The translations under genes and the position numbers were made by a program. Shown in pieces: positions 29,356 through 41,300 of a stretch of 64,000 bases of DNA; the stretch's first letter is position 1; each line of letters opens with the position of its first letter. The stretch is from Hortaea werneckii (lineage: Eukaryota > Ascomycota > Dothideomycetes > Mycosphaerellales > Teratosphaeriaceae). The stretch spans positions 1-64,000 of the forward strand of contig JBAOKB010000088.1 in assembly GCA_037044905.1 (NCBI GenBank), written 5' to 3'. Below the pieces are notes generated by a model, which searched no databases, was not told the DNA's origin, and worked only from the letters and a program-made list of their open reading frames with translations.

Positions 29356-31423
29356 GGTGTCGTGCTTGTAGGATCTTGCAAAGTAATCGCCAATGCGTGA
29401 GACTGAAAATCAATCCACTTGTACGGTCTAAAGGCTCATCAAAAGCATGCAGCAACTTCCAGACGCCTATTGGCTTTCGTATGCGGCCGTTGGAATTCCA
29501 GAAAGTCGCCTAGTACAAAGGAAGTTGGAAACGGCGGCAGATCGGATTATCGTTCGATAGGAGAGAGTCTCATTCGGGTCGTCAATGGAAATATGTACAG
29601 ACGCTGTGGACGCAACAGTAAGAGACAGGAGGTACAGAGTGAGTGTTCTAAAGTAAAAGTGTCACTTTATGCAACACGGGCGGTCTTTGATATGGTGATC
29701 GTGGCTTCAACTGTCCAGGAACCGATGATACGCCACAGCGGGAATTTCGGGCGTCGACGGATCTATCCTTCCGCGTCTGGCATGTGCTTTTTGGAAAATC
29801 TTCCTACACTCGCTGCGGTCAACTCCATCTTACACATCAACATGTCTACAATGCGAGCATCCATATGATCGTGATGGTCGGAGACGTCCGCATCAAGCTC
29901 TCGAGTAATCCGACTGCTCAAGATGCTTTAACGAGATCATTCTCTTGGGAGACACGTGGCCAGCGATATGAACACTTCTCCACCTCGCCTGCCACCCCTA
30001 GCACCGGGGAGCCCTTCACGATGCCTTCATGATCTCTATCACAATCCGCAGACTAACCAAACAGACCCCCAACCATACTCCAACACGCCTATAAAAAGGC
30101 TTTCGTCGAAAGCCGAAACGGTACGTCCCCCAAAATCCAATTCCATCTTCACTTCCCCCAAACTCGGGAAAAAATCTGCTTCTACAATGATGAGATCTAT
30201 CGAAAAGTACCCAATTTTAAATAATTTAGGAAGAGCCGGAAAAGGTACGGCACAGTCTAGCATCGCCAAATGCTTGTACATAGCCGTCGGTGCTTATAAA
30301 TGGGACTCTGAAGCCTCAAACCAAATTGAAAAAGAAAGAAAAATGGAGAGAAAGAAAGAAAGGCAGCAGCAGCAGATTCTTCGATTTCCTGTTACTTAGT
30401 CTTCAGAAAAGGCCGGATTCGAGCTTTGAAAGCTAATAAGTGTTTCATAGGGACTTCCGTCTGCAGTCAAGCTTGACGTCTATATGTCCCCTTTCTCGGG
30501 ATATCCATCACGAGCTTTTAGGATGAAAGAAGGATCGAGCATGTCGCTCCCTACAAGCCGTACAACTTATAAGGACATTTTCAGGATGGGGAAGAAGCGC
30601 TAGTGGGATAGCATGCCCATAGACATCCTCGGTGGTATAACATGCAAGTAGCAATTGTTTGACACGCGCAAGTTACCTGCATACACGTTGCAGCCCACCC
30701 AAAGAAAGCACATATGTAGGCAGCTCAAAAGAAAAACAGGTCAGATAATCCAGAATTCAACCATGAAAAATTTCCTCGCTCCCATCAGGAACACATATCA
30801 CTTGGGTGCATTTTCTCGTGAAGTCAACGCCAGCCCTAGGTGTTTGAAAGCACCGTTCATACGTACGTGGCTAGGGCAGTATAGGAGAACGAGAATAGAA
30901 GAGAGAGAGGAGCAGAGAGACGTGCCGTATGGGCATTCAGGCGCGGGCTTGGAAACCAGAACAACAGGGTAAAAGGAAAGCCATGACACCCTATCGCTCT
31001 TGAACAGAGAAAGATAGACAGGAAAGAAAAAAAAAAAAAAAGAAAGGTAAACCATTAAAAACCCCCATTTTCTCAAGTCGAAGAAAAAAGAAACAACACC
31101 GGGTATCTACGTCCTCCACTTCTCCCTTCTTGCTCGGCTCTCTCCTTCTCACCTTTCCATCCAACCCTCATACCACAACGAAACGCTCTAGAATCCCACA
31201 CCTTCCCATTTCCCATCCGAAGAGCTAGTACTTTCGTCTCGAGCAAGAAAGCCGGAAAGGCATATCCGACCTCTTTCTCTTCCCTCCAAAGAAAAAAGAA
31301 AAAAGACCCGAAGCATTCGTAGCAAGGAAGCCCGATTCCGCAAGTGGGGCAATCAAATCAAGGCACAACATCGTTTTTCACGGTCGTCACATTGGGGTGG
31401 GGGGTGGGGGAAGGGGAGAGGGA
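29356..31423. other. Intergenic, about 2 kb, no gene seen
   Basis: The stretch separates ERO1 (minus strand, so its promoter is at the left) from the 3' end of the kinase gene. Several short frames occur but none has family features, and composition is mixed. Simple A-rich runs occur near 30320-30380 and 31020-31045. A G-quadruplex-type tract sits at 31394-31422, next to the kinase stop. Confidence 0.45.
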
Positions 31424-32964
31424 TCATCGCTTCTGCGAATTCCCCGCCGTAGCTTCCGAGATCGTGCGCTGCTGTTCCTCTTGCGCCTTCATTTCTTTGA
31501 CTTTGGCGAGCACGACCTGCAAAAGAGAGACACACTTCGCATCAGCATAGCCGTTCATGGCGAGCATAAGAGACAAAAGGCCTTCCCCTTCCGGTGCTCC
31601 CAAAATGGGAAAAATGGAAAAAGAAATAGAAGACTGACCTCACGGAAAATCGCCCCCTTAGCAATCTTACTCAGACTCCGCTTCCGCGGCACACCTCCCT
31701 GTCCATCATCCGGGGGTTTCAACCCCCCACCAGCACCCGCACCACTCCCTGCGCCTGTCCCACTTCCACCCGAACGACTCCCCGGCCGACTCCCGCCCTT
31801 CTGGGCCTCCTCAGCCGCTTTGCGGGCATCAGCCGGCATATCCGCCTCCTGGGGGACATCCTCCTCCTCATCCTCCTGCATCTTGAGCGCCTCGATGCGA
31901 TTCGCGAGTTTCACCAACTCGACACCCCGCTTTAACCGCGAGCGGGCCATATACGCCTTAATCTCCGGCAGGAGGTTATGATCCGTGGCGCCGACGCCGG
32001 AGATCCAGGGATCCTTGAGAGCTTGGGCGGAGGTACAACGGTCGCGGGCATCGGGTTTCAGACAGGAGAGGATAAAAGATTTGGCGTGCTGGCTGACGTC
32101 CTTCCAGTAGCGTTCGTGGAAGACGACGCGGCCGTGCTTGGTCTCGTCGATGAGGTCGGCGAGGGACTCGGAGCGGAAGGGCGAGTAGCCGCAGAGTAAG
32201 GTGTAGGTGATGACCCCCAAGGACCACATGTCGACGGGTTTACTATGGCCCTTTTTCAGCATGACTTCCGGGGCGGCGTAGCCAAAGGAGCCGGCCATGG
32301 TTTTGAGGACGCCGTCGGGCGTGTCGAGGTGTTTGGCGATGCCGAAGTCGGCGAGGACGAGGTCGGAAGTCGGGGCGCGGGTGAGGTAGAGGAGGTTCTC
32401 GGGTTTGAGGTCGCGGTGCACGACGTCGTTCTGGTGGAGGTAGTCGACGGCTTCGAGGACCTGGCGGATGGTTTGCGAGGCGTCCTTTTCCGTGAACTTG
32501 CCTTTCTCGCAGATGCGGTCGAAGAGCTCGCCGCCGACGGCCAGCTGGGTGACGATGTAGAATTTGTCGCGACTTTCGAACCAGTCGACGAACTTGACGA
32601 TGTGTGGGTGGCGCAGGCGCTGCAGCATCTCGAGCTCGTCGTAGACTATCTGATCGTTGCCCTTGACGTTCTTCTTGAGGATGATTTTGACGGCGCATTT
32701 GCCCGTGGGGCCGTCGGCTTCCTTGACGATACCATAGGTGCCGGCGCCGAGGGTGCGGCCCATGTTGTACTTGCTCTTGCGTTCATAGGTTGCGGGCTGG
32801 CCGTGCAGCTTATTGAGCATGTTGGTTACTGAGTGGTGTTCCATGGTCAGCGGGGGGTGTGACATGTAGCTTAGGTATGGTGGTCCTGAGGGATAAGGGA
32901 TATAGATAGAGGGTGTATGAGGTCGGCAGGGTTTGGACAATGGGACGGGACACTCACACGACAT
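31424..32964 (-). CDS. Calcium/calmodulin-dependent protein kinase (CmkA type)
   Basis: The preferred model is complement(join(31424-31516, 31639-32828, 32958-32964)), 429 residues. Exon 1 has only 7 nt (ATGTCGT followed by GTGAGT). It gives an N-terminus MSLTNMLNKLHGQP, very like fungal CmkA proteins. An uninterrupted alternative starts at ATG 32844 (MEHHSVTNML). Kinase motifs are complete: GAGTYGIVKE, AVKI lysine, HRDLKPEN, ADFG, GYAAPE. After the kinase domain a basic helix (SRLKRGVELVKLANRIEALK) is the expected autoinhibitory/calmodulin-binding region. A Gly/Ser-rich linker follows. The last exon (VVLAKVKEMKAQEEQQ) restores a tail lost if the intron is read through. The kinase relays calcium signals in the cytoplasm. 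Confidence 0.9.
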
Positions 32965-34136
32965 GTTGCCTTTCCTTTCACCTGGCAGCCTCGAGGCCGC
33001 CCTTGACCGAGTCCTTCTTGCTGTGTGTAGTAGGTCGATACCTTATGCGTCGGCTTACTTGCTCTTGCCAGGTCTGATTGTGTCGTGGTTGCCCGCTATT
33101 TGTGGTGGGAAGAAGCTGATATGACTGCTCTCTTTCCTTCCCTTGTCTCACGCTTACTATGTAAAGATAAGGTATTACCTAGGTATGTGTACCTAGTAGA
33201 CTGAGAAAGGCTGAGTGAAGACTACAGCCAAGGCTGCGTAAGGCTCCTTGCACCGCCTGAGGTTGAGACAGAAAAAGATGGGAGTAGCTTCATCATCCAG
33301 AGGCGCAGGCAGACAAACGCGCAGCCCACCAAATCATCAGTTCCAAATGGCGGGGGGCTGTGACGGTCGCTGCTCAGGGTCGACACAGGGTCTCGAAGCT
33401 GTCTCATCCCACCGGTGATCCGCTGCCCCACTTGGTTCGCGACAGCTACAGTACGGGCGACGAGCACATGAAACATTCGGTGCGTGGGAGATACCTTACA
33501 TAGGGTCCTATGTAGTAGGTAAACATTGCCATGTCTCTCTTCTGTCTACCTACCTATTTACTCTCACAGTATCAATACCGGCCGAGAAACAAGGGTGTAA
33601 TTTTCCAGAAAATAATTTTTTTTTAAAAAAAAAAAAAAAAAACAGGCAGAAGCAAACTTGCGCTGCCTCTGACATTGATGCCTTCCGAGGCAATGCTACT
33701 CATAAATCTTGAGAGTGGTTCTATGGACGAGTTGAAGTGTAGTAATGGCAAGATAATACCCCAAAAGACGGCGGTAGAAGCAGAATCAGACGTCGGAATT
33801 AGCACTCCGAGCATGCCCGTATAGAGCGCATAGGTAGGATTACTGTAATAGGTGCAGAGAGCGCCGAGAGGTATCCAATCGAGTAGGATCTACATGTGTT
33901 CTCTCTAACACCAGGTGCTGCTGTATCCTCCAGTACTGCTCTTAACGAAGAAATCCCGAGACGAACGCCTATAGAACACCGACTGTAAGGATCCCCGTTC
34001 CTTCTCATTGGGGAACACGCAAGGTTGCGGCAGAATTCCGTCTCGATGATGTTAACCTCGGCTCCAATTACATCCTCTGCCGTAGCGACCAGCATCACGT
34101 CCTGCCATAGACATCAACCGTCACCATGGCCGCAAC
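32965..34136. other. Divergent promoter region, CmkA/Pcd1
   Basis: This 1.2-kb spacer lies between divergent genes. It contains an A-run at about 33625-33643 preceded by a T-run, and TACCTAGGTA at 33176-33185 with half-copies around it. No gene is visible. A 13-codon upstream frame begins at 34126 and overlaps the Pcd1 start. Confidence 0.5.
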
Positions 34137-35327
34137 ATGGCTGCTCTTTCGCCCGCATCCAAGGTAGTTCCTCTCAATCCCCCAAATCTACAAGCACATA
34201 CTAACCTCAACCAAAAGAGGGCGATAGCCAACCTCCGCGCCTTCAAGCCTCCACCCACCAACTATTACAAATGTCCTCTAACCCGCCGCGCCGCCGTCCT
34301 GATCCTCCTCTTCGCCGACCGCGCCGGAGACCTCCGCGTCGTCCTAACCATCCGCTCCTCCAACCTCAAAAACTACTCCGGCCAGGCCGCCTTACCAGGC
34401 GGCAAAGCCGACACCCTCCATGAGACCCCCTTCCAGACCGCACGGCGGGAAGCCTTCGAGGAGATCGGATTGCCGTTAGAGAAAGAGCACCTGCCGACGG
34501 GCTACGAGATCGAACACCTGACCGAACTCCCTGCCAACCTGGCCATGACGGAGCTCAGCGTACGGCCCTGCGTCGCCTACCTGAAGACGCCCGAGCCGTT
34601 CGCAGGGAACAAAACGCCCAACGCCGCAAGGGATCTCCTCCCCAAACTCGACGCCAAAGAAGTCGCGGCTGTCTTCACAGCGCCTTTCTTCAATTTCTTG
34701 CGGGAGCGGGACGTCGATCCCACGATCCGGGACCAGGTGCCGGGGGAGTGGTATAAGGGGAGCTGGCACAGCTGGCACGAGACGGCGTGGCGGATGCATC
34801 AATTCCACGTGCCCGTGACGCCGGCGACTGTCTTCCTAGCGAACAACGCGAAAGCATCACCACACCCAGCCGAGACGCCTCAACAAGGCGGAACCTCCGC
34901 CGCAGACCAACCTGCCCCTTCCTCTTCCTCCTCCACAAGCACCAACCCACCCAATCCTTCCAGTCCAACCCCGTCCCCGACCTCCTCACCACCCAGAAGT
35001 CCCCCAGGCAACAGCCCGGACCGCACCTCCTCCCTCCAACCCCCTCTGCCCCGGACATTCTACACACCGCCCAACCCCACCCCGTCCCCAACCCCCTCAC
35101 TCCAAACCCCCCGCTACCGCGTTTTCGGCATGACAGCCCGGATCCTAGTCGACTGCGCGCGGGTCGCGTACGCCACGGAACCCTCCTTCGAACATAACAG
35201 TCATTTTGGGGACGAGGAGATGATTGAGCGGTTGTTGGGGATAGGACGACTGGCGCCGAAACGGCGGGAGGGGGAGGTGTTGAGTAGGGAGGTGATGGAG
35301 AGGGCGAGGCGGGGGGTGAAGATTTGA
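34137..35327 (+). CDS. PCD1: Nudix hydrolase, Pcd1-type CoA diphosphatase
   Basis: The gene is intronless, 396 residues from ATG 34137. The Nudix box reads LPGGKAD then ARREAFEEIGL (about residues 83-108), with the spacing seen in yeast Pcd1. NLKNYSGQAALPGG just before it matches the CoA-pyrophosphatase signature. Such enzymes split CoA and oxidised CoA to 3',5'-ADP and phosphopantetheine in peroxisomes. A Pro/Ser/Thr-rich insert (about residues 240-330) precedes the last helical segment VFGMTARILVDCA. The C-terminus is not a standard PTS1. An out-of-frame ATG in strong context at 34126 opens a 13-codon frame that overlaps this start, so translation may be damped. Confidence 0.9.
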   Translation: MAALSPASKVVPLNPPNLQAHTNLNQKRAIANLRAFKPPPTNYYKCPLTRRAAVLILLFADRAGDLRVVLTIRSSNLKNYSGQAALPGGKADTLHETPFQTARREAFEEIGLPLEKEHLPTGYEIEHLTELPANLAMTELSVRPCVAYLKTPEPFAGNKTPNAARDLLPKLDAKEVAAVFTAPFFNFLRERDVDPTIRDQVPGEWYKGSWHSWHETAWRMHQFHVPVTPATVFLANNAKASPHPAETPQQGGTSAADQPAPSSSSSTSTNPPNPSSPTPSPTSSPPRSPPGNSPDRTSSLQPPLPRTFYTPPNPTPSPTPSLQTPRYRVFGMTARILVDCARVAYATEPSFEHNSHFGDEEMIERLLGIGRLAPKRREGEVLSREVMERARRGVKI

Positions 35328-35865
35328 GAAGTGGGAAGGGGGGGGGGGGGGGAATGGGGGAATGGGGTTTGGATTAGGGGGGTTTCTGTTTTATTTGGGT
35401 TCCTTTTTTCCCCTATTGATTTTTTTCTTCAGGGTCTTTGTTTCGTTAGAGGGCGGGCTGGGGGGGAAAGAAAAGGGACCCAAGTTTTGCACTGCATGGG
35501 TCCGGCTTTAATTGCACAGGGGAAAAAAAAAAAAAAAAAAAGAAAAGTGCTCGGTTCGGTAGGGGGGCTCGCGCGGAAAGAGAAGGATGTGGGAGGAATG
35601 TATGGGAGGGAAGTACCGGTGCATTTATAGACCAGGATACATCGCGAGATCCTCCACAATCCGGACCATGTCGTAATCAGCGTTCACGAAATTTTGGTTT
35701 TCTGTTAACACCCTGTAAAATGGAATTCGCTACAATCTACCGTACGGCACCTCCATGCCTTACTCCTCTCTATAAATTGCCGAGATCACAATATACGACT
35801 ACTACAATGACCTACAAAGCAGAAAAACTCATCCTAGCCGGTCGGGAGGGCGGGAAAGAGCCAGC
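35328..35865. other. Intergenic between convergent genes
   Basis: The stretch holds the 3' ends of Pcd1 and the next gene. A 15-base G-run (35338-35352) followed by more G-tracts, and an A-run at 35522-35541, are the notable sequences. Confidence 0.55.
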
Positions 35866-37446
35866 TCAAGTATACAACTCCGCCATCGCCTTCTCGGCCA
35901 AATCTTGATACCTCTCCGCATGAAACCTCCCCCTGACCCAGCCCCTTTGTCTCCCAGCCTCAATCCGCCTGCGCTTCTCGTCCGCTGTAACTTCCGCAGG
36001 CTCGAAGGACCAGAAGCTACGCATTTGTTGTATACTTCCGTTCCCGCGCTCTGCTGCCCCATTTGGCCCCCTGTTGCTGCTGCTGTGTCGAAGAAAGTGG
36101 CCGGTGCTAGACTTCGTGTGGAGAAGTTGTGGGCTTGTCGGCTGTGCTCTGCCAATGTTGCTACGCTGATTCTCACGCTGGAGTTGTCTGGCGACTGTTT
36201 CGGTCCTCGCCCGTTTGAGCATTTCGAGGTGGGAGTCAAGCTGAAGGCGCATAGCCTGTAGATGTCTGATAATATCACGCTCACGAAGGTCTAGAATGCT
36301 GTCCCCTTGTATACTGGGGGAACAGGTTTGCGAAGGGCTCTCAATCCGGATGCTATGGCGTACTGGAGTCCTGGGAGACGCCGGTGAGACAGTCGAATCG
36401 GACTCTACCGCGGCTTCTTCAACACCTGGTTTCAGTGGCGACACTGGACAAGATGGGCTTATCTCGCCTTCGGAGTGTGGCGAATGGGCACTGCATGGGG
36501 CTTCGAGCCGCGGAGAGCGCATGCTTAGTCGGGGTAGCCTGGACCTCCTAAGGCTCGGGAAGACTTTCCCAGCATCTGGCAGCTTTGGCGGGACACGGTA
36601 TGCTTTTGGCGGGGAACCCGGTCGAATAGGACGCATCAAGCCATGAAAAGTAGGTGCCTTGTGCGGTATGCCCGTTGGGCGTGGTGGTGACTGAAACCCT
36701 TCCAAGAGGGAGACAGATGTAGAAGTCGTACGTGGTAGACCTGTCGGCCGAGGTGGTGAGCGCATCTCGTCGATTAATGACATACGCGATGGGTCGCGCT
36801 CTAAGACACGATGCGGCGTCATGATCTGGTCGAAGCTGGAGTGTGATTCGAGGTCGGTAAGATCAGAGTCGCTCGTCTCGCGGGAGAGAGGCTGTGGGGA
36901 GCAGGGAAGCACATCCAGATCCTCAATTCGACGTGCGTCAACTGGAGACGAAGGAGATGCGAACCCAACTGTAGGACTGTAGTAATTGTAGGGGTCGTGA
37001 TCGTCAGAGCCGTGTCTCGTTGCCGGCTGTGAATTGGGCGGAGCAGCTCCTGGGCCTGCAGAGAAGGGGTCATCGATTGTGGAACTCTGCTCATGGACTG
37101 GTGCTTGTCTTGCTCGCAAGGTGAACGTAAGTTCCCCTGCAGAAGGCAGCGACCTCAAGGCCTCCGTGAAGAAGTGCTTCGCCTGGTCGAGTGCCGGCAC
37201 CTTAGCTTGCGAGAAGTCATGCATCAGTTGCGCCAGCTCATCATGAGCAAGGCCTAGATAGAAGTTGGCGAAGGAAGTTCGCAGCGCATGCTCGGTGGTC
37301 TCATCGCGAGCGGTCAACAGGACGTGGCGACAGGTCTCGATGCACTGTCTATACCGCTTTTGTAGGAAGAGCGCTTTGATGTAGTGCAGCTCAATCGGAT
37401 AAGTTGGAGTAATCCTGATATCTGCCTGATCCATGCGTGCGGGCAT
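35866..37446 (-). CDS. Uncharacterised fungal protein with TPR-like N-terminus
   Basis: From ATG 37446 the frame encodes 526 residues; the open frame runs further upstream, but that part is low-complexity and has no family look. The first 120 residues are helical: YPIELHYIKALFLQKRYRQCIETCRHVL, then SFANFYLGLAHDELAQLMHDFS, then ALDQAKHFFTEALRSL. The repeat-like pattern suggests two or three TPR hairpins. The middle 300 residues are disordered, rich in Ser and Pro, with repeated PRPTGLP/PRPTGIP strings. The C-terminus has a basic helical segment (EKRRRIEAGRQRGWVRGRF). I do not recognise a named family or function. A second in-frame ATG at 37434 is possible. Confidence 0.75.
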   Translation of the reverse strand: MPARMDQADIRITPTYPIELHYIKALFLQKRYRQCIETCRHVLLTARDETTEHALRTSFANFYLGLAHDELAQLMHDFSQAKVPALDQAKHFFTEALRSLPSAGELTFTLRARQAPVHEQSSTIDDPFSAGPGAAPPNSQPATRHGSDDHDPYNYYSPTVGFASPSSPVDARRIEDLDVLPCSPQPLSRETSDSDLTDLESHSSFDQIMTPHRVLERDPSRMSLIDEMRSPPRPTGLPRTTSTSVSLLEGFQSPPRPTGIPHKAPTFHGLMRPIRPGSPPKAYRVPPKLPDAGKVFPSLRRSRLPRLSMRSPRLEAPCSAHSPHSEGEISPSCPVSPLKPGVEEAAVESDSTVSPASPRTPVRHSIRIESPSQTCSPSIQGDSILDLRERDIIRHLQAMRLQLDSHLEMLKRARTETVARQLQRENQRSNIGRAQPTSPQLLHTKSSTGHFLRHSSSNRGPNGAAERGNGSIQQMRSFWSFEPAEVTADEKRRRIEAGRQRGWVRGRFHAERYQDLAEKAMAELYT

Positions 37447-38331
37447 GTTGGCGGCGACGAACTGCTGCGAACTGTGTACCAGGTGCAAGGATAGCACGAT
37501 GCAAGGTAGGCGTGGAAGGAATGCAAGCGCCGTCAAACACGCGAATGAAAGTTTGATATGAGCTGACTTGCGTTGTCGAGTTATCCAGTGGCAACTGCTG
37601 TTGATTTGCCGGAGGTGTGTGTGTACTGAGGTCAACGAAGAGAATGGCGTCGCGCACGTGGGAGCAAACTGAAACGGAAGGGGCAGTGGGCAGTCACGAC
37701 ACAGCAACTTACTGACTTGAGGTCGGAGCCTACTCTTGGATGAGACACTGGAGTCCGCTCCAGACATACAGCACTGAGTCGTGCAATCCGAGACACTGGC
37801 TGATTTAGCCTCTTAGTGCAGATGATCTCCAATCGCATCTTGATCGCTGAGCTGTCTGCTGTGCTGTCATGGTAGGATAATGGATGCAGACACGATACGT
37901 CCTTCACCGACATGGCATCGCGGAGAAGGGTCACTTTTGGATTCACGATGTCGAGCTGCTATGATGACCCGTCATTCCAAGAGGCACAATGGCGCATGGG
38001 CGGTCATCTGGTCCCGTCGTCCTCAAAGTAACATCCCATGGAGGTGCTGTATCGGACGAGAGTCGTCTTCAGAAGGTCTCATCGCTCGGGAGAGGCATAC
38101 GGTTCTGCCCGTGCGACCGCTGGCAAGGATCCTGTTGCCAAGGCGTCGGTTGCTATTCCGAGCGGTGACGTGGGTGAAGTGTGGAGAAAGCTCCGGTATC
38201 TGGGGAGGTGGTCGGAGCGGAAGCTGGAGCTCGAGGCGGCATCGTTGTTCGTCTCGATCATCCCCTGTGCAGCTATCTGCCTGCCCAGGTAACGAATCGA
38301 ATCAACCCTCAAGAGCAATCGAACCTGCAAT
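37447..38331. other. Divergent promoter region upstream of Ams1
   Basis: The spacer separates the uncharacterised gene (minus) from the mannosidase (plus). The open frames in it are shadows or lack support. Confidence 0.5.
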
Positions 38332-41300
38332 ATGGGCGGCGAGTCGAATTGGGTCATGGTGCCCCAGATGTCCGCCAAGTACCCCCAGCATGCCTCAGGT
38401 CCTGTAGGCAAGCAGATCCACCACCTCTACCGCGATCGTCTAAAGCAATTCACCAGCAATGGCCAGTACAAGGAGCAGTCGCTCATGTCCAAGCTGTATG
38501 ATGGACGTCTCGCCGGCGAACCGCACGTCAAGCTGTCTGTCTGGGACGCACCGGGCCTGACTCGTCCGACCTTCAAGGAGGCCACGAGCAAGGCCAACGA
38601 GTATCGTCCGACCAAGAAAGGCGAAGCTTTTGGTCCGAGTTGGAGCACCCATTGGTTCAAGGTCCAGTTCACGCTTCCCTACGAATGGATCTACAAGCCT
38701 CAAGTCGAGCTGCATTGGGACAGCCACAGCGAGGCTATGGTCTGGACCGAAGACGGCAAGCCACTGCAAGGCCTGACAGGCAATGGCGAGCGAACTGAAT
38801 GGGTTGTGCCGAAAGAGTACAGAGACTACAACAAAGAGCACACAATTTACATTGAGATGGCAGCCAACGGCATGTTTGGCGTTCCTACTGGAGGCGACCC
38901 CATCCAGCCGCCGGATCCGAACAGATACTTTCCCCTTACAGAAGCAGACCTGGTCAGTGTCAACCTTGATGCACGAGGGCTTTACTACGACTTCTGGATC
39001 ATCGGTGACGGCGCTCGCGAGTTCCCCGAAGACAGCTGGCAGGAACACCAGGCACTTCAAGTCTGCAATGAGATCATGGACTGCTTCATAGCAGGCGAGG
39101 GCTCCAGATCTTGTATTCAGGACTGCCGTAAGATCGCGAAGAAGTATCTCGGTGACAAAGTCGATTCTGAAGATGTCTACAAGACCGGAACGGATGCCAT
39201 TGTCAACGCAATAGGAAACTGTCATATCGACACCTGCTGGCTGTGGCCGTGGGCAGAGACCAAGCGTAAGATCGCCAGGTCCTGGTCAAACCAGTGCGAT
39301 CTTCTCGACCGCTATCCTGAGCATAGATTCGTGGCCTCTCAAGCTCAACAGTACAAGTGGCTCGAGCAGCTGTATCCATACGCATTCGACAGGGTGAAAT
39401 CTCATGTAAAGAAGGGCAACTTTCAACCCATTGGTGGCAGTTGGGTAGAGCACGATACCAACATGCCGTCTGGTGAATCGCTTGTCAGACAGTTCCTCTA
39501 TGGGCAACGTTACTTCGAGAGCAGATTCGGTGAACGCTGTCGTACTTTCTGGCTACCTGACACCTTCGGCTACTCTACGCAGCTGCCTCAGATCTGCCGA
39601 CTCGCTGGGATGAACCGCTTCTTCACGCAAAAACTTAGCTGGAACAACATTAACAACTTTCCTCACACCACCTTCAACTGGGTCAGCTTGGACGGTAGTC
39701 AGGTGATCTGCCACATGGCGCCATGCGAAACATACACTGCAGATGCGCACTTTGGCGATGTCAAACGCTCGGTGACCCAGCACAAATCGATGGACCAAGA
39801 TACTACATCTCTGCTGCCATTTGGAAAGGGTGATGGCGGTGGTGGCCCAACCTTTGAGCAGCTGGAAAAGCTGCGTAGATGCCGTGGACTGAGTGACACC
39901 GTGGGCTTGTTACCTCCAGCCAAGATTCCGGAGAGTGTGGATGCGTTCTTCGATCGCTTAGAGCATCGTGCTGCCACTGGTGACACTCAGCTGGTTACTT
40001 GGTACGGTGAACTGTACTTGGAGCTGCACCGCGGTTGCTACACAACCCAGGCCAATAACAAGAAAAACAACCGCAAGGCCGAGATACTGCTTCATGACAT
40101 AGAATACCTTGCTACCCTTGCCACCATCCAGGGCGATCAAGGGTACAAGTACCCGAAGGAAGACATTGATTTCATGTGGGAGAATGTCCTTCTCTGTCAG
40201 TTCCATGACTGTCTGCCGGGAAGTGCGATTGAAATGTGCTACCGTGACTCTGACGAGGCATACGCCAAGGTCTTCACGACGGGTAAGAAACTTCTCAAGA
40301 ATGCACTCGGGGCCTTGGGCTTTGACGACGGAGCGACGGGATTGAAGGTTGCTTCTGATGTCGTTGTGCAAACACTTGGCTGGAAGCGCGGCGAAGATAT
40401 TTCACGCTCGATCCAGACCCAGAGTCGGCCAGCAGTGACTATCAAACAGACTGGGGACGACGTATATGTGCTTCAAAATGAGCAACTCAAGGTCGAGGTC
40501 AGCTCGGGTGTCATTACTTCGCTATATGACCTCAAGGCCAAGCGCGAAGTATTGCCAAAGGGCGGCAAAGCCAACCAGCTTGTTGTATTTGACGACAAGC
40601 CTCTCTACTGGCAAGCTTGGGATGTTGAAGTCTATCATCTTAACTCCCGCAAAGAGCTTGAAGCATCCTCTCCCAGCAAGATCACAGAACAAAGCGCCCA
40701 CCGTGTTGCGATCACAACCTCTTACAAGATCTCGGAGAAGTCGTCGGTGAAGACGACTGTTTCCCTCTCAGCGAGCTATGACTCCTCCAAGCCATCACTG
40801 GTCGAGACCGAAGCAGAAGTCGACTGGCACGAGACCATGAAGTTCCTGAAGGTCGAATTCCCCACCACCATCATGAACACCGAGGCCTCATACGAGACCC
40901 AATACGGCATCATCCGCCGCCCGACGCACTACAACACCGACTGGGACATGGCCAAATTCGAGGTCGTCTGCCACAAGTGGGCCGACCTTTCCGAGCACGG
41001 GTACGGTGTCAGTGTCTTGAACGATAGCAAGTACGGCTTTGCCACCGCAGGCAAGATGATGAGACTCAGTCTCCTCCGCGCACCGAAGGCGCCGGATGCG
41101 CATGCGGATATGGGCAAGCACCATATCAAGTGGGCAGTAATGCCGCATAGTGGAGGACTGGACGAGCGCACCGTCCGAGCGGGTTACGAATTCAATTATC
41201 CCATGCGCGTGCACAAGCACCCGGAGCCGACGAAGGTGGAGGAACTGATGTCTGCTTTCAAGTTGACGGATGATAGCTCGCCGAGTTTGGTCGTGGATAC

